Origin: Bradyrhizobiaceae bacterium Ga0074131
GTDB lineage: Bacteria > Pseudomonadota > Alphaproteobacteria > Rhizobiales > Xanthobacteraceae
NCBI GenBank assembly: GCA_001464035.1
Contig: LNEC01000022.1
Location: 1 to 64,000 of the forward strand
DNA length: 64,000 nt
Direction of reading: 5' to 3'
The notes beneath the pieces were generated by a model. It was not told where the DNA came from, did not search any database, and worked only from the letters and a program-made list of their open reading frames with translations. The stretch's first letter is position 1. Every line of letters starts with the position of its first letter. Below, in pieces: positions 43,005 through 54,682 of the stretch. A program made the translations under genes and the position numbers.

Positions 43005-43808
43005 ATGGCCATGCAGCAAGATCCCGCCAATTTTTCCGAAGCACCCGCGCCCTCGGGCGCAACCGCGCCCCCGGGCGCACCCGCGTCGACGGTCGACCCC
43101 GCCGAGATCGCGAAATTCTCAAAACTGTCGGACGAGTGGTGGGATCCCAACGGCAAGATGGCGCCGCTGCACAAGATCAATCCGCTGCGGCTGACCTATA
43201 TCCGCGACGCCGCCTGCCGCAAGTTCGAGCGCAACGTCAAAAGCCTCAATTGCCTGTCCGGCCTGCGCATCCTCGATATCGGCTGCGGCGCCGGCCTGCT
43301 GTGCGAGCCGTTCACCCGGCTCGGCGCCCAGGTGATCGGCGTGGATCCGTCCGCCACCAACATCGCGGCGGCGAAGCTGCACGCCGACAAGGGGCATCTG
43401 TCGATCGATTATCGCTGCACCACCGTCGAGGAGATGGACGTGCGCGAACGCTTCGACATCGTGCTGGCGATGGAGGTGATCGAGCACGTCAGCGACGTCG
43501 GCATGTTCCTCAACCGCTGCGCGGCGATGCTCAAGCCCGGCGGCATGATGGTGGTTTCGACGCTGAACCGCAACTGGAAGAGCTTCGCGCTCGCCATCGT
43601 CGGCGCCGAATATGTGCTGCGCTGGCTGCCGCGCGGCACCCATCAATGGGACAAGTTCGTCACCCCCGACGAACTCGCGCACCATCTGCACACCAACAAG
43701 CTCGCCATCACCGAGCAGGCCGGCGTGGTCTACAGCCCGTTCGCCGACAAATGGAGCCTCTCGTCGGACATGGACGTGAACTACATGGTGGTGGCGGAGG
43801 GGCTGTAA
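43005..43808 (+). CDS. ubiG: Ubiquinone biosynthesis O-methyltransferase UbiG
   Basis: A 267-residue SAM enzyme that does both O-methylations in ubiquinone synthesis. A Pro/Ala-rich N-terminal extension of about 30 residues is followed by FSKLSDEWWDPNGKMAPLHKINPLRL, the UbiG signature, the SAM motif LDIGCGAGLL and AMEVIEHV. AGGAG lies 13 bases before ATG 43005; an in-frame ATG at 43011 is an alternative. A palindromic repeat follows its stop. Confidence 0.95.
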   Translation: MAMQQDPANFSEAPAPSGATAPPGAPASTVDPAEIAKFSKLSDEWWDPNGKMAPLHKINPLRLTYIRDAACRKFERNVKSLNCLSGLRILDIGCGAGLLCEPFTRLGAQVIGVDPSATNIAAAKLHADKGHLSIDYRCTTVEEMDVRERFDIVLAMEVIEHVSDVGMFLNRCAAMLKPGGMMVVSTLNRNWKSFALAIVGAEYVLRWLPRGTHQWDKFVTPDELAHHLHTNKLAITEQAGVVYSPFADKWSLSSDMDVNYMVVAEGL

Positions 43809-43813
43809 CCCAT

Positions 43814-43890
43814 CGTCATTGTCGGGCCTGACCCGGCAATCCATCACGCTTCGAAGACGATGGATACGCGGGTCAAGCCCGCGTATGACG
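43814..43890. repeat. Palindromic intergenic repeat (CGTCAT...ATGACG type)
   Basis: A 77-bp element with ends CGTCAT and ATGACG. Its middle is CCGGCAATCCATC facing GATGGATACGCGGG, the familiar dispersed Bradyrhizobium repeat. It directly follows ubiG and could form a stable hairpin at the transcript end. Confidence 0.75.
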
Positions 43891-43988
43891 ACTGAATATG
43901 TTGAGCGCATTCCTGTCATGCTCGGTTTGAGTTGACCGCCTTGGCTTCGCCCGGCACGGTGGCCGCCATTTCCGGCCGGTAATTCCCG

Positions 43989-44888
43989 ATGTTCACCCTC
44001 GCCTCGCTCTGGATTCCCCTCACCATCGTCGCGGCGCTGGGGCAGGTGGCGCGCAATGCGATGCAGCGGCAGCTGACCGGACCGCTCGGCACCTGGGGCG
44101 CCACCAACATCCGCTTCCTCTTCGGCTTTCCGTTCTCGATCCTGTTCTTCGCCGTCGTGATCGTCGCGACCGGCGATGCCGTGCCGTGGCCGACCGCCTC
44201 GTTCTGGCCGTGGCTGCTGCTCGGCGCGCTCAGCCAGATCGCCGCCACGGCGTTGATGCTGCTGGCGATGAACGACCGCTCCTTCGTGGTGACGACGGCT
44301 TACATCAAGACCGAGGCGATCCAGACCGCGATCTTCGGCTTTGTCTTTCTCGGCGATCATCTCACCGTGCTGAAGGTGATCGCGATCCTGATCGCCACCG
44401 TCGGCGTGGTCATCACCGCGCTGCGGCCCGGCGGTGAAAAGGGTTTTGCCGAATTGAAGCCGACCATCATCGGCCTGGTGGCCGCGGCGTTCTTCGCGCT
44501 GTCGGCGATCGGTTTTCGCGGCGCCATCATCACGGTGCCCGGCGTATCGTTCGTGACGGCGGCGACCTCCACGCTGGTATGGGCGCTGTTCGTGCAGACC
44601 CTGGTGCTGACGATCTATCTGCTGGCGCGGGCGCCCGAGGTGCTCCAGAAAATCCTCGGCCTGTGGAAGCCCTCGGTGCTGGCGGGCTTCATGGGCGCGT
44701 TCGCCTCGCAGTTCTGGTTCCTGGCGTTCGCGCTGACCGCGGCCGCCAACGTGCGCACGCTGGCGCTGGTCGAGGTGCTGTTCGCGCAGGCGGTGTCGTA
44801 TTATTCGTTCAAGCAGGCGCTGTCGGCACGCGAACTTTCCGGCATCGCGCTGATCGTGATCGGCGTCGCGCTGCTGGTGGCGGTGTGA
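43989..44888 (+). CDS. DMT/EamA-family transporter
   Basis: A 299-residue inner-membrane protein with about ten hydrophobic segments in two repeats (GQVARNAMQRQLTGPLGTWGATNIRFLFGFPF in the first half). The ends LALVEVLFAQAVSYYSFKQALSARELSGIALIVIGVALL are typical EamA. It is the third DMT exporter in the window and not closely like the other two. ATG 43989 is taken. It is convergent with the DUF1178 gene. Substrate unknown. Confidence 0.85.
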   Translation: MFTLASLWIPLTIVAALGQVARNAMQRQLTGPLGTWGATNIRFLFGFPFSILFFAVVIVATGDAVPWPTASFWPWLLLGALSQIAATALMLLAMNDRSFVVTTAYIKTEAIQTAIFGFVFLGDHLTVLKVIAILIATVGVVITALRPGGEKGFAELKPTIIGLVAAAFFALSAIGFRGAIITVPGVSFVTAATSTLVWALFVQTLVLTIYLLARAPEVLQKILGLWKPSVLAGFMGAFASQFWFLAFALTAAANVRTLALVEVLFAQAVSYYSFKQALSARELSGIALIVIGVALLVAV

Positions 44889-44892
44889 CGAT

Positions 44893-44932
44893 CTTCTCCC
44901 CTCCCCACCGCTTCGCGGAAGGAGGGGAGAAG
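44893..44932. terminator. Hairpin between convergent genes
   Basis: CTTCTCCCCTCC (44893-44904) pairs with GGAGGGGAGAAG (44921-44932): twelve perfect pairs around a 16-base loop, five bases after the transporter stop and 12 before the DUF1178 stop. It could stop transcription from both sides; it may also be a dispersed repeat. Confidence 0.6.
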
Positions 44933-44944
44933 GACGCCAACGCG

Positions 44945-45424
44945 TCAGTTCCGATCGTCCGGCAGTACCGGCAGCGGCGACACCTCGACGCCTTCGTCGA
45001 TCAGCGAGCGGGCTTCCTCCGGCGAGGCTTCGCCGTAAATCGGGCGGTGCTCGATATCGCCGTAATGCATCTTCCGCGCTTCATTGGGGAAACGCTCGCC
45101 GACATTGTCGGCATTCTTGACGATATGGTCGCGCAACTCCTTCAGCTTGGCGCGCAGCTCGCGCTCCTGCGCCATCAGCAGCGGAGTCGATCCCGGGGCG
45201 CTGACCTCGGCCGGCTGGACCGTCGCCGGAACATCGTTGCGCTGGCTGTCGCGTCCCTTTTTGCTGACGATCCGCGGCGCCATGATCGAGCGCTCGACCT
45301 TGGCCGAACCGCAGGCCGGGCAGCTCACCAGCTTGCGCTTCTCCTGGGATTCATAGGCCGACGAACTCTGGAACCAGCTTTCGAAAGTATGGCCGCGGTC
45401 ACAGTGCAGGCTGTACCGGATCAT
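44945..45424 (-). CDS. DUF1178 family protein
   Basis: A 159-residue protein beginning MIRYSLHCDRGHTFESWFQSSSAYESQ, with two likely zinc-binding pairs: Cys8/His12 and CPACGS near 35-39. The C-terminal half is helical and ends with HYGDIEHRPIYGEASPEEARSLIDEGVEV, a signature of DUF1178. Function unknown. Its ATG overlaps the stop of the nitrilase gene (ATGA), and grxC lies just upstream, so grxC, nitrilase and DUF1178 form a tight operon, as in many Rhizobiales. Confidence 0.92.
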   Translation of the reverse strand: MIRYSLHCDRGHTFESWFQSSSAYESQEKRKLVSCPACGSAKVERSIMAPRIVSKKGRDSQRNDVPATVQPAEVSAPGSTPLLMAQERELRAKLKELRDHIVKNADNVGERFPNEARKMHYGDIEHRPIYGEASPEEARSLIDEGVEVSPLPVLPDDRN

Positions 45425-46299
45425 GCCGATCCCCGCACCAGATGCAGATGGTCCGGACCGGCCTTGGGATCGGCGATGCTGAAGCGCCGGCCATGCTGCA
45501 GCGACGGTACCGTCTTGCGCGCGCTCTCCACCCTGGAAGGGTCGATCTTCGCCAGGAAAACCCCGGGCTCGCCGCCGCCCTCGGCGAGGATCTCGCCCCA
45601 GGGGTCGACGATCAGCGAGTGGCCATAGGTCTCGCGCTTGTTCTCATGCATGCCGGCCTGCGCCGCGGCAAAGACGAAACAGCCGTTTTCGATGGCGCGG
45701 GCGCGCAGCAGCGTATGCCAGTGCGCTTCGCCGGTTTTTCTGGTGAAGGCGGAGGGCACCGTGAGGAACGACGCGCCGCTCTCGGCCAGCGCCCGGTACA
45801 GCGCCGGAAAGCGCACATCGTAGCAGATGGTCAGCCCGATGCGGCCCCACGGCAGGTCGGAAATCACGGCGGACTCGCCCGGCTGATAATTGGCGGATTC
45901 GCGGTAGCTTTCGCCGCCGGGCAGATCGATATCGAACATGTGGATCTTGTCGTAGCTCGCCAGCACCATGCCGTCCGGTCCGATCAGGAAGGAGCGGTTG
46001 ACGGCCTTGTCAGGCGAAAAGCGCAGCGCCAGCGAACCGATATGGAGATGGATCTTCAATTCCTGGGCGAGCGCGCGATAAGCCTTCAGCGAAGCGTCGT
46101 CTTCCTCGGCAGCGAGATGCTCGAACAGCGCCTTGCGGTTCAGCTGCATCATGTTGCTGACCTCGGGGGTCTGCACATAGTCGGCGCCCTGCGCCGCGGC
46201 ATCGCGAATAAGCTGGGTGGCCTGCTCCAGGCTTGGTCCCGGCAGCAGCCCGGTGCGCATCTGCACCATGGCGGCGGTAAAGGTGAGGTCAGTACTCAT
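45421..46299 (-). CDS. Carbon-nitrogen hydrolase (Nit1/Nit2-like)
   Basis: A 292-residue nitrilase-superfamily amidase. The catalytic triad is Glu46 (TPEVSN), Lys118 (YDKIHMFD) and Cys159 (TICYDVRFP). The Nit branch motif IHMFDIDLPGGESYRES suggests deaminated-glutathione amidase, a repair enzyme that fits its position beside a glutaredoxin. ATG 46299 overlaps the end of grxC by four bases. Omega-amidase activity is an alternative reading. Confidence 0.9.
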   Translation of the reverse strand: MSTDLTFTAAMVQMRTGLLPGPSLEQATQLIRDAAAQGADYVQTPEVSNMMQLNRKALFEHLAAEEDDASLKAYRALAQELKIHLHIGSLALRFSPDKAVNRSFLIGPDGMVLASYDKIHMFDIDLPGGESYRESANYQPGESAVISDLPWGRIGLTICYDVRFPALYRALAESGASFLTVPSAFTRKTGEAHWHTLLRARAIENGCFVFAAAQAGMHENKRETYGHSLIVDPWGEILAEGGGEPGVFLAKIDPSRVESARKTVPSLQHGRRFSIADPKAGPDHLHLVRGSA

Positions 46300-46571
46300 C
46301 CATTCGCCTTCTGGCCCGCGAGCAACGAATCCAGCCTGCCGGCGCGGTCGAGCGCATAAAGCTCGTCGCAACCGCCGACATGGGTCTCGCCGATGAAAAT
46401 CTGCGGAAAGGTCGCGCCCATGCCGGCGCGATCCCACATTTGCTGCCGAAGCCCCGGATCGGCGGCGACATCGTGTTCGGTGAACGCGGCTTTTTTGCGC
46501 GTCAGCAGCGATTTGGCGGCGGTACAGTAACCGCAGCCCGGGCGGGTGTAGATTTCAATGGCAGCGGTCAT
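46296..46571 (-). CDS. grxC: Glutaredoxin 3
   Basis: A 91-residue dithiol glutaredoxin with the active site Cys13-Gly-Tyr-Cys16 (RPGCGYC), the cis-proline region ATFPQIFIGETHVGGCDEL and glutathione-binding GGCDD-like turn. It reduces disulfides and glutathionylated proteins. ATG 46571 gives the usual length; an in-frame ATG at 46595 would add eight residues. It is first in the grxC-nitrilase-DUF1178 operon and follows comF after 42 bases on the same strand. Confidence 0.94.
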   Translation of the reverse strand: MTAAIEIYTRPGCGYCTAAKSLLTRKKAAFTEHDVAADPGLRQQMWDRAGMGATFPQIFIGETHVGGCDELYALDRAGRLDSLLAGQKANG

Positions 46572-46613
46572 GTCGTGCTCGGTCGTTGCAGGCATCTGAA
46601 TAGAAGTGTCTGA

Positions 46614-47423
46614 TTATATGGGGGCTTTGTAGGTGTCCACAACCCGGGCGAACACCAGTACGTCGACTGACGCCGCTTTGGCGCGCAACAACGCCCGCGC
46701 GCAGGCATCCGTCGTGGCTCCGGTGGTCAGAACATCATCGATCAGCACCACGCGGCGGCCCTGAATGTCGGCGCTGCGATCGGGCGCGACCTTGAAGGCG
46801 CCCTGGACGTTGCTGGCGCGCTGCGACCGCGACAGCCCGATCTGTTGCTGGGTCGGCCGCACCCGCCGCAGCGCTTCGGACGCCAGCTTGACGCCGGTTT
46901 GCCGTTCGACCACCCGCGCCAGCGCGCCGGACTGGTTGTAGCGGCGGCTCCAGCCGCGCCGCCAATGCAGCGGCACCGGAACCAGCACCTCGGCCTCGCC
47001 GAGCAGTTCGCGGCCGGCCCGCGCCATCCAGCGGCCCATCGCAGGCGCCAGATCGGTGCGGTCCTGGTATTTCAGCGCATGCACCAGCGTGCGGGCGACG
47101 TCGTCATAGCGCACCGCGGCGCGGGCCCGCGCATAGGCCGGCGGATTGGCGATCGCCTCCATCGACAACAGATCCGGGCCGGGATCGTAGACGAAGGGAA
47201 TGCCGAGCCGCGGGCAATAAGGCGGCGCGATGAACGACAATTTGGCCCAGCACGAAGCACAGACGCCTTCGCCGTCGACCGGCTCGCGGCAGGCGACGCA
47301 CAGCGTCGGCAGCGCGATGTCGAGCGCGAGCCGGGCGGTGTGTTGCCAGGCGCCCCGGCACGCCTGCAGCGCCCCGCGCAGATGGCGGGTGAAGGCGCGG
47401 GACGGTGATGCCTGGGCGTCCAT
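46614..47423 (-). CDS. comF: ComF-family phosphoribosyltransferase-like protein
   Basis: A 269-residue protein. The N-terminal double zinc ribbon has CVACREPVDGEGVCASCWAKL and is followed by a type I phosphoribosyltransferase fold with VVLIDDVLTTGATTDACARALL. In naturally competent bacteria ComF helps DNA uptake; elsewhere its role is unclear. The ATG 47423 start is preferred to an upstream TTG. It is divergent from the NDUFAF5-like gene and upstream of grxC on the same strand. Confidence 0.9.
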   Translation of the reverse strand: MDAQASPSRAFTRHLRGALQACRGAWQHTARLALDIALPTLCVACREPVDGEGVCASCWAKLSFIAPPYCPRLGIPFVYDPGPDLLSMEAIANPPAYARARAAVRYDDVARTLVHALKYQDRTDLAPAMGRWMARAGRELLGEAEVLVPVPLHWRRGWSRRYNQSGALARVVERQTGVKLASEALRRVRPTQQQIGLSRSQRASNVQGAFKVAPDRSADIQGRRVVLIDDVLTTGATTDACARALLRAKAASVDVLVFARVVDTYKAPI

Positions 47424-47506
47424 GGCCACGAGGCTAGCGCCATGCCGCGCGGTGCTCAAGCGGGCCGGATTGCCAGACGAGGTGAGACCGGCGTACCAAC
47501 CCGGTC

Positions 47507-48358
47507 ATGGCCTTGAGCCCGACCGCAGCCCCAGTCCTGTTCGACCGCGCCTTGTTGCGGGCGCGGCAGTCGCGCGCGTCTGCATTGGGCGCGGCGACCT
47601 TCCTGCTCGATCGCGTTGCCGGGGAGATGGCGGAGCGGCTGCACGCGGTACTCCGGGACTTCAAGTCTGCGGCCGACATCGGCACCGAGGGCGAACAACT
47701 GCGCCATGCGCTGGCCGGGCGTGTGGATCAGCTCACGCACGTCACTCTGCCCGAGATTGATTCCGAGCCGCTGGCGCTGGCGCCGGAATCGCTCGACCTC
47801 GCGGTGTCCGCGCTGGCGCTGCACTTCGTCAACGATCTGCCCGGCGTGCTGGCGCAGGTCCGCCGCGCGTTGAAGCCGGACGGGCTGTTGCTGGCAGCGT
47901 TAATCGGCGGCGATACGCTAACCGAGCTGCGGCAATCCTTCGCGTCAGCGGAAGCCGAATGCGAAGGCGGCGTGTCGCCCCGCGTGGCTCCATCAGCCGA
48001 CCTGCGCGAGATCGGCGCGCTGCTGCAGCGTACAGGTTTTGCCTTGCCGGTCACCGACGTCGACCGTGTCGTGGTGCGCTACGACAGCGCGTTCGCGCTG
48101 ATGGCCGATCTCCGGCGCATGGGCGCCACCAACATCCTGACCGAGCGGCGGCGGACGCCGACCCGCCGCGCCACGCTGCTGCGGATGGCGCAGATCTACA
48201 GCGAGCGCTTCGCCGATCCCGACGGCCGCATCCGCGCCACCTTCGACGTGATCTGGCTGTCGGGCTGGGCGCCGCATGCGAGCCAGCAGCAGCCGCTGAA
48301 ACCGGGTTCGGCGAAAGCGAGCCTGGCCGACGCGGTGAAGCGGCTTGCGCCCGAGTGA
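47507..48358 (+). CDS. NDUFAF5/BioC-like methyltransferase-fold protein
   Basis: A 283-residue protein with a class I SAM fold: FDRALLRARQSRA at the start (an NDUFAF5 signature), AADIGTEGEQL in place of the glycine-rich SAM loop, LDLAVSALALHFVNDLPGVLAQVRRALKPDGLLLAALIGGDTLTELR and the C-terminal MGATNIL. In mitochondria NDUFAF5 hydroxylates an arginine in complex I; the bacterial relatives may do the same. The SAM loop is weaker than in BioC. ATG 47507 is divergent from comF across 83 bases. Confidence 0.85.
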   Translation: MALSPTAAPVLFDRALLRARQSRASALGAATFLLDRVAGEMAERLHAVLRDFKSAADIGTEGEQLRHALAGRVDQLTHVTLPEIDSEPLALAPESLDLAVSALALHFVNDLPGVLAQVRRALKPDGLLLAALIGGDTLTELRQSFASAEAECEGGVSPRVAPSADLREIGALLQRTGFALPVTDVDRVVVRYDSAFALMADLRRMGATNILTERRRTPTRRATLLRMAQIYSERFADPDGRIRATFDVIWLSGWAPHASQQQPLKPGSAKASLADAVKRLAPE

Positions 48359-48539
48359 CCGGTCAGCGGCGGGCTGACCTGGCTATCCGCGCCCCCGGGG
48401 CTCGGAGCGTGAGGGGGAGCCATCTCGCCTCAGACCGACCGGCGCCGCGAAATTGGTAACTTGATACCTCCAAGCAAACTGTGCATGGGGTTGTTTTCGA
48501 TTTTTTTGTACGCGCCCGCTGCCCCGCCGCGCGGCGTGT

Positions 48540-48950
48540 TCACAGCAACACATCGATCAGATGCGGGATCAGCGGAATATCCGCCGGCGGCATCGGGTAG
48601 TCGCGCAGTTTGTTGGCACGGACCCAGGCGAGTTGCTGGCCTTCGCGCGCGGTCACGTCGCCTTCCCAGCGGCGGCAGATGTAGAGCGGCATCAAGAGGT
48701 GAAAATCATCATAGGCGTGGCTGGCGAAGGTGAGCGGCGCGAGGCAGGACTCGTGCACAATGATGCCGATTTCCTCATGCAGTTCGCGGATCAGGGTCGC
48801 TTCCGGCCGCTCGCCGCGCTCGACCTTGCCGCCGGGAAACTCCCACAGGCCCGCCATTGCCTTGCCTGCCGGACGCCGGGCGATCAGCACGCGCCTGTCG
48901 GTATCGACCAGCGCGCAGGCGACCACGAGCGTGAGCCTGATGTCAGTCAT
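48540..48950 (-). CDS. mutT: (d)NTP pyrophosphohydrolase MutT (Nudix)
   Basis: A 136-residue Nudix enzyme that removes oxidised dGTP. The Nudix box, starting GGKVERGERPEATL and ending RELHEEIGI, covers residues 40-62. The neighbourhood LWEFPGGK and the C-terminal LAWVRANKLRDYPMPPAD are MutT-like. ATG 48950 is chosen over an upstream TTG. It follows argJ on the same strand after 57 bases, a pairing common in Rhizobiales and probably an operon. Confidence 0.93.
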   Translation of the reverse strand: MTDIRLTLVVACALVDTDRRVLIARRPAGKAMAGLWEFPGGKVERGERPEATLIRELHEEIGIIVHESCLAPLTFASHAYDDFHLLMPLYICRRWEGDVTAREGQQLAWVRANKLRDYPMPPADIPLIPHLIDVLL

Positions 48951-49007
48951 GCGCGATGTCGGCAACGGGGTGTTCGCGACGCAAATGCCGGCGGCTGCGC
49001 ATGTCGT

Positions 49008-50264
49008 TCACGACCGGTAGTCGCCGTTGATCGCGACATATTCCTTGGTGAGATCGCAGGTCAGCACGCGGTCGCGGCCCTTGCCGAGGCCGAGCGCGAT
49101 CCTGATCTGGATCTTCGGGTTCTTCATCGCCGCGGAGACTTCGGCCTCGTCATAGCCGGGATCGCGCGCGCCGCGGCTGGCGACGCGGATGCCGTTGAAG
49201 GAGATCGAAAGCTTGTCGCGGTTGGCGGGCTCGCCGGCCTTGCCGACCGCCATCACCACGCGGCCCCAATTGGCGTCCTCGCCGGCGATCGCGGTCTTCA
49301 CCAGCGGCGAATTCGCCACCGACATCGCGATCTTTCGCGCGGATTTTTTCGTCGTGGCGCCCTCGACGATGATCTCGACCAGCTTGCGCGCGCCTTCGCC
49401 GTCGCGGGCCACCTGTTCGGCGAGATCGGCCAGCACGGCGCGGAAGGCTTTGGTGAACGCTTTCAGGCGCGGGTCGCTGGCGCGGCTGATCCTGGGTGCG
49501 CCGTTCGCGGCTGCGGCGCCGGTGGCGAAGGCGAGCAAGGTATCGGACGTCGAGGTGTCGCCGTCGATGGTGACGGCGTTGAACGTGTCCTCGACGCCGC
49601 TCTTGAGCAGCGCTTGCAGCGCGCCCGCGGTGAGCGGTGCATCGGTGAACACGAACGCCAGCATGGTCGCCATGTCGGGCGCGATCATCCCGGCGCCCTT
49701 CGCCATGCCGTTGATGGTGACCTTTGCCTTGCCGAGCTTCACGGTCGCGGTGGCGACTTTCGGAAAGGTGTCGGTGGTCATGATCGCCCTGGCGGCGTTC
49801 ATCCATTCTCCCGGCACGGCACTTTCAGCCAGCGTGCCGAGCACGCCGTCGAATTTCGTGGCGTCGAGCGGTTCGCCGATCACGCCAGTCGAGGCGAGAA
49901 ATACCTCGCTGGGGCCGCATCCGACCGCCTTGGCGGCAATCGACGCGGTCAGCGCCGTCGCCTGCCGTCCGGTCTTGCCGGTGAAGGCATTGGCATTGCC
50001 GGAATTCACCACCAGCGCTCGAGCAAACCCTCCCCTGGATCCGCCGCGACCGAGTCTGGCGCGGCACCACTCCACCGGTGCCGACGGGCATTTCGATTGG
50101 GTGAAGACGCCGGCGACCGTCGTGCCCTTGTCCATCACCGCCAGCAGCACGTCGGTGCGGCCCTTGTAGCGGATGCCCGCGGCCGCGGTCGCGAGCCTCA
50201 CGCCGGCGATCACGGGCATCTCGGGGACGTTGGTCGGGGCGAGGGGGGAAACAGCAATTGACAT
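49008..50264 (-). CDS. argJ: Bifunctional glutamate N-acetyltransferase / N-acetylglutamate synthase
   Basis: A 418-residue arginine-pathway enzyme that recycles the acetyl group from N-acetylornithine to glutamate and can also use acetyl-CoA. It cuts itself before Thr200 in KGAGMIAPDMATMLAF, making two chains. Other conserved parts are VNSGNANAFTGK and the C-terminal IALGLGKGRDRVLTCDLTKEYVAINGDYRS. The start is ATG 50264. A palindromic repeat separates it from the parvulin gene upstream on the same strand. Confidence 0.96.
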   Translation of the reverse strand: MSIAVSPLAPTNVPEMPVIAGVRLATAAAGIRYKGRTDVLLAVMDKGTTVAGVFTQSKCPSAPVEWCRARLGRGGSRGGFARALVVNSGNANAFTGKTGRQATALTASIAAKAVGCGPSEVFLASTGVIGEPLDATKFDGVLGTLAESAVPGEWMNAARAIMTTDTFPKVATATVKLGKAKVTINGMAKGAGMIAPDMATMLAFVFTDAPLTAGALQALLKSGVEDTFNAVTIDGDTSTSDTLLAFATGAAAANGAPRISRASDPRLKAFTKAFRAVLADLAEQVARDGEGARKLVEIIVEGATTKKSARKIAMSVANSPLVKTAIAGEDANWGRVVMAVGKAGEPANRDKLSISFNGIRVASRGARDPGYDEAEVSAAMKNPKIQIRIALGLGKGRDRVLTCDLTKEYVAINGDYRS

Positions 50265-50297
50265 AGGGGTGCCCTTGTATCAACGGAAAAATTCAGC

Positions 50298-50390
50298 CGT
50301 CATGGCCGGATTTATTCCGGCCATCCACGTCTTCCTCCCGCTTGATGAGGCGCCAAGACGTGGATGGCCGGGACAAGCCCGGCCATGAGG
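50298..50390. repeat. Palindromic intergenic repeat (CATGGCCGG type)
   Basis: A 93-bp element of nested inverted repeats: outer CATGGCCGG with CCGGCCATG, and inner GGCCATCCACGTCTT with AAGACGTGGATGGCC. It lies between the parvulin stop and the argJ start and could form a long hairpin. This type is dispersed in Bradyrhizobium genomes. Confidence 0.8.
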
Positions 50391-50429
50391 TCGTGAATAC
50401 TATTGGCTTCGCGGAAGTGACAGCGAATT

Positions 50430-51365
50430 TTACTTCTTCGCCGGGGGCGCCATCTTGGCGTCGGCGGGCTTGGCCGCATCCGGCTTGGTGTCGGTCTTGG
50501 TATCGGTCTTGGCCGCCTCGTCAGGCTTGTCCATGCGCTCGACCTTGGCGGCCTCGCGCAGCTTCGCCACGTAATCGGCCTGCGCCTTGCGCGTCACATA
50601 GGTCTCGATCTGGGCCTTGACCTGTTCGAACGCCGGGGCCTGGCGGTTGCGCTTTTCCTCGACCTTGATGATGTGCCAGCCGAACTGCGATTTCACGGGG
50701 TCCGAGACCTTGCCGGGCTCCAGCGTGAAGGCGACGGCGGAGAATTCCGGCACCATCTGGTCCTTGGTGAAGAAACCCAGATCGCCGCCATCGGCGGCGC
50801 CGGGATCCTTGGATTTCTTCTTGGCGAGCTCGGCAAAATCGGCGCCCTTCTTCACTTCGGCGGCGATCGCCTTGGCATCGTCCTCGCTCTCGACCAGGAT
50901 ATGCCGGGCGCGAACTTCCTGTTCGCCGGTGATCTGCTTGGAGGCGTCCTCGTAGACCTTCTTCATGGCCTCGTCGGTGGTCGCAGCCTTGCCCTCGGTC
51001 GCCAACAGACTGTCCATCAGCAACCGGTTGCGCGTGAACGCCAGCCGCTTCTTGAAATCGTCGTTGTTCTCGACCTTCTTGTCCTCGGCGGCCTTGGCGA
51101 CGATCTTCATGTCGATCAGGAAGGCCAGCACGTTTTCCCGCTTGGTCGACGGGTCCATCTGCGCCAGGCTCGGTCCCAGTTCCTCCTCGGCCAGCGTGAG
51201 GTCGCTCTGGCGGATCTCCGCGCCGTTGACCTTGGCGAGCACCGGATTGGCGTCCTGCGCCCGTACCGGCAGGGCGGCGAGCAGCACCACGGCAAGGGCA
51301 CCGGTCACAGCGGAGGCGAGGCCCAGCCGCAGGCCGGTTTTCGTTTCCGGGAACGAAGAGGTCAT
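50430..51365 (-). CDS. Exported parvulin-type peptidyl-prolyl isomerase
   Basis: A 311-residue periplasmic folding factor. The signal peptide spans about 1-36 (LASAVTGALAVVLLAALPVRAQ), then a SurA/PrsA-like helical domain (LAKVNGAEIRQSDLTLAEEEL) and one rotamase domain with VRARHILVESEDDAKAI, DGGDLGFFTKDQMVPEF and FGWHIIKVEEKR. A Lys/Ala/Asp-rich disordered tail ends the protein. It probably helps outer-membrane proteins fold after SecA-driven export; it is divergent from secA. ATG 51365 is used. Confidence 0.92.
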   Translation of the reverse strand: MTSSFPETKTGLRLGLASAVTGALAVVLLAALPVRAQDANPVLAKVNGAEIRQSDLTLAEEELGPSLAQMDPSTKRENVLAFLIDMKIVAKAAEDKKVENNDDFKKRLAFTRNRLLMDSLLATEGKAATTDEAMKKVYEDASKQITGEQEVRARHILVESEDDAKAIAAEVKKGADFAELAKKKSKDPGAADGGDLGFFTKDQMVPEFSAVAFTLEPGKVSDPVKSQFGWHIIKVEEKRNRQAPAFEQVKAQIETYVTRKAQADYVAKLREAAKVERMDKPDEAAKTDTKTDTKPDAAKPADAKMAPPAKK

Positions 51366-51708
51366 GGAAAATCCTTATCTTCAAGGCTGAGGGCTGTCGG
51401 GGCGGCGGGACACTCGCCCAATCGGTTGGCCTTGGCAACGCGAAAAGGGTGTCAAAATGATGAAATGCCTGGGAGTTCGCGCCGTTGACAAGCCTCTGGC
51501 ACAGCCATATCTCTGCAAAACCGGGTCGAGGGCTATAGTGCGTATTTGGCGCGTTTTTGGCCGTTGAACCTCGGATTGCTGAATTCCCACTCATTGGCGG
51601 ATGCGCCCCGGACCGGGTCCGCGCCGCGATCCGTCACGATGAGTTGATAGGCACCCCGGTGGACCATTGAGCGGCGAACACGCCGAACGGCAAAGACAGG
51701 AATCTGGC
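51366..51708. other. Divergent parvulin-secA intergenic region
   Basis: A gap of 343 bases with no gene seen. It holds a good candidate promoter for secA, given separately; a matching one for the parvulin gene is not evident. Confidence 0.55.
51485..51513 (+). promoter_or_regulatory. Candidate secA promoter
   Basis: Consensus TTGACA (51485-51490), 17 bases, then TATCTC (51508-51513), about 195 bases before the secA start. TATAGT at 51534 lacks a partner at the right distance. Confidence 0.45.
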
Positions 51709-54543
<2,835 letters not shown>

Positions 54544-54566
54544 GCCTGTGACTTCCTAGCTTTGCA

Positions 54567-54661
54567 GGGTGGGCAAAGGCGCCGTTGCGCCGTGCCCTAC
54601 CATCTTTCGATTACGGGAGGGTTTTGGCAAGGGTGGTGGGCAAGCCGCGCTTTGCCCACCC
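54567..54661. repeat. Palindromic intergenic repeat (GGGTGGGCAAAG type)
   Basis: Ends GGGTGGGCAAAG (54567-54578) and CTTTGCCCACCC (54650-54661) are exact inverted copies. The 95-bp element fills the gap between secA and the convergent L,D-transpeptidase gene, where it may end both transcripts. The type is familiar from Bradyrhizobium and Rhodopseudomonas. Confidence 0.8.
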
Positions 54662-54682
54662 TACGGCTCGGTGCGTGATTTT

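Noticed and set aside
48561..50261. 566-codon plus-strand frame
   Set aside because: Antisense to mutT and argJ, both with family motifs and catalytic residues; no ribosome site.
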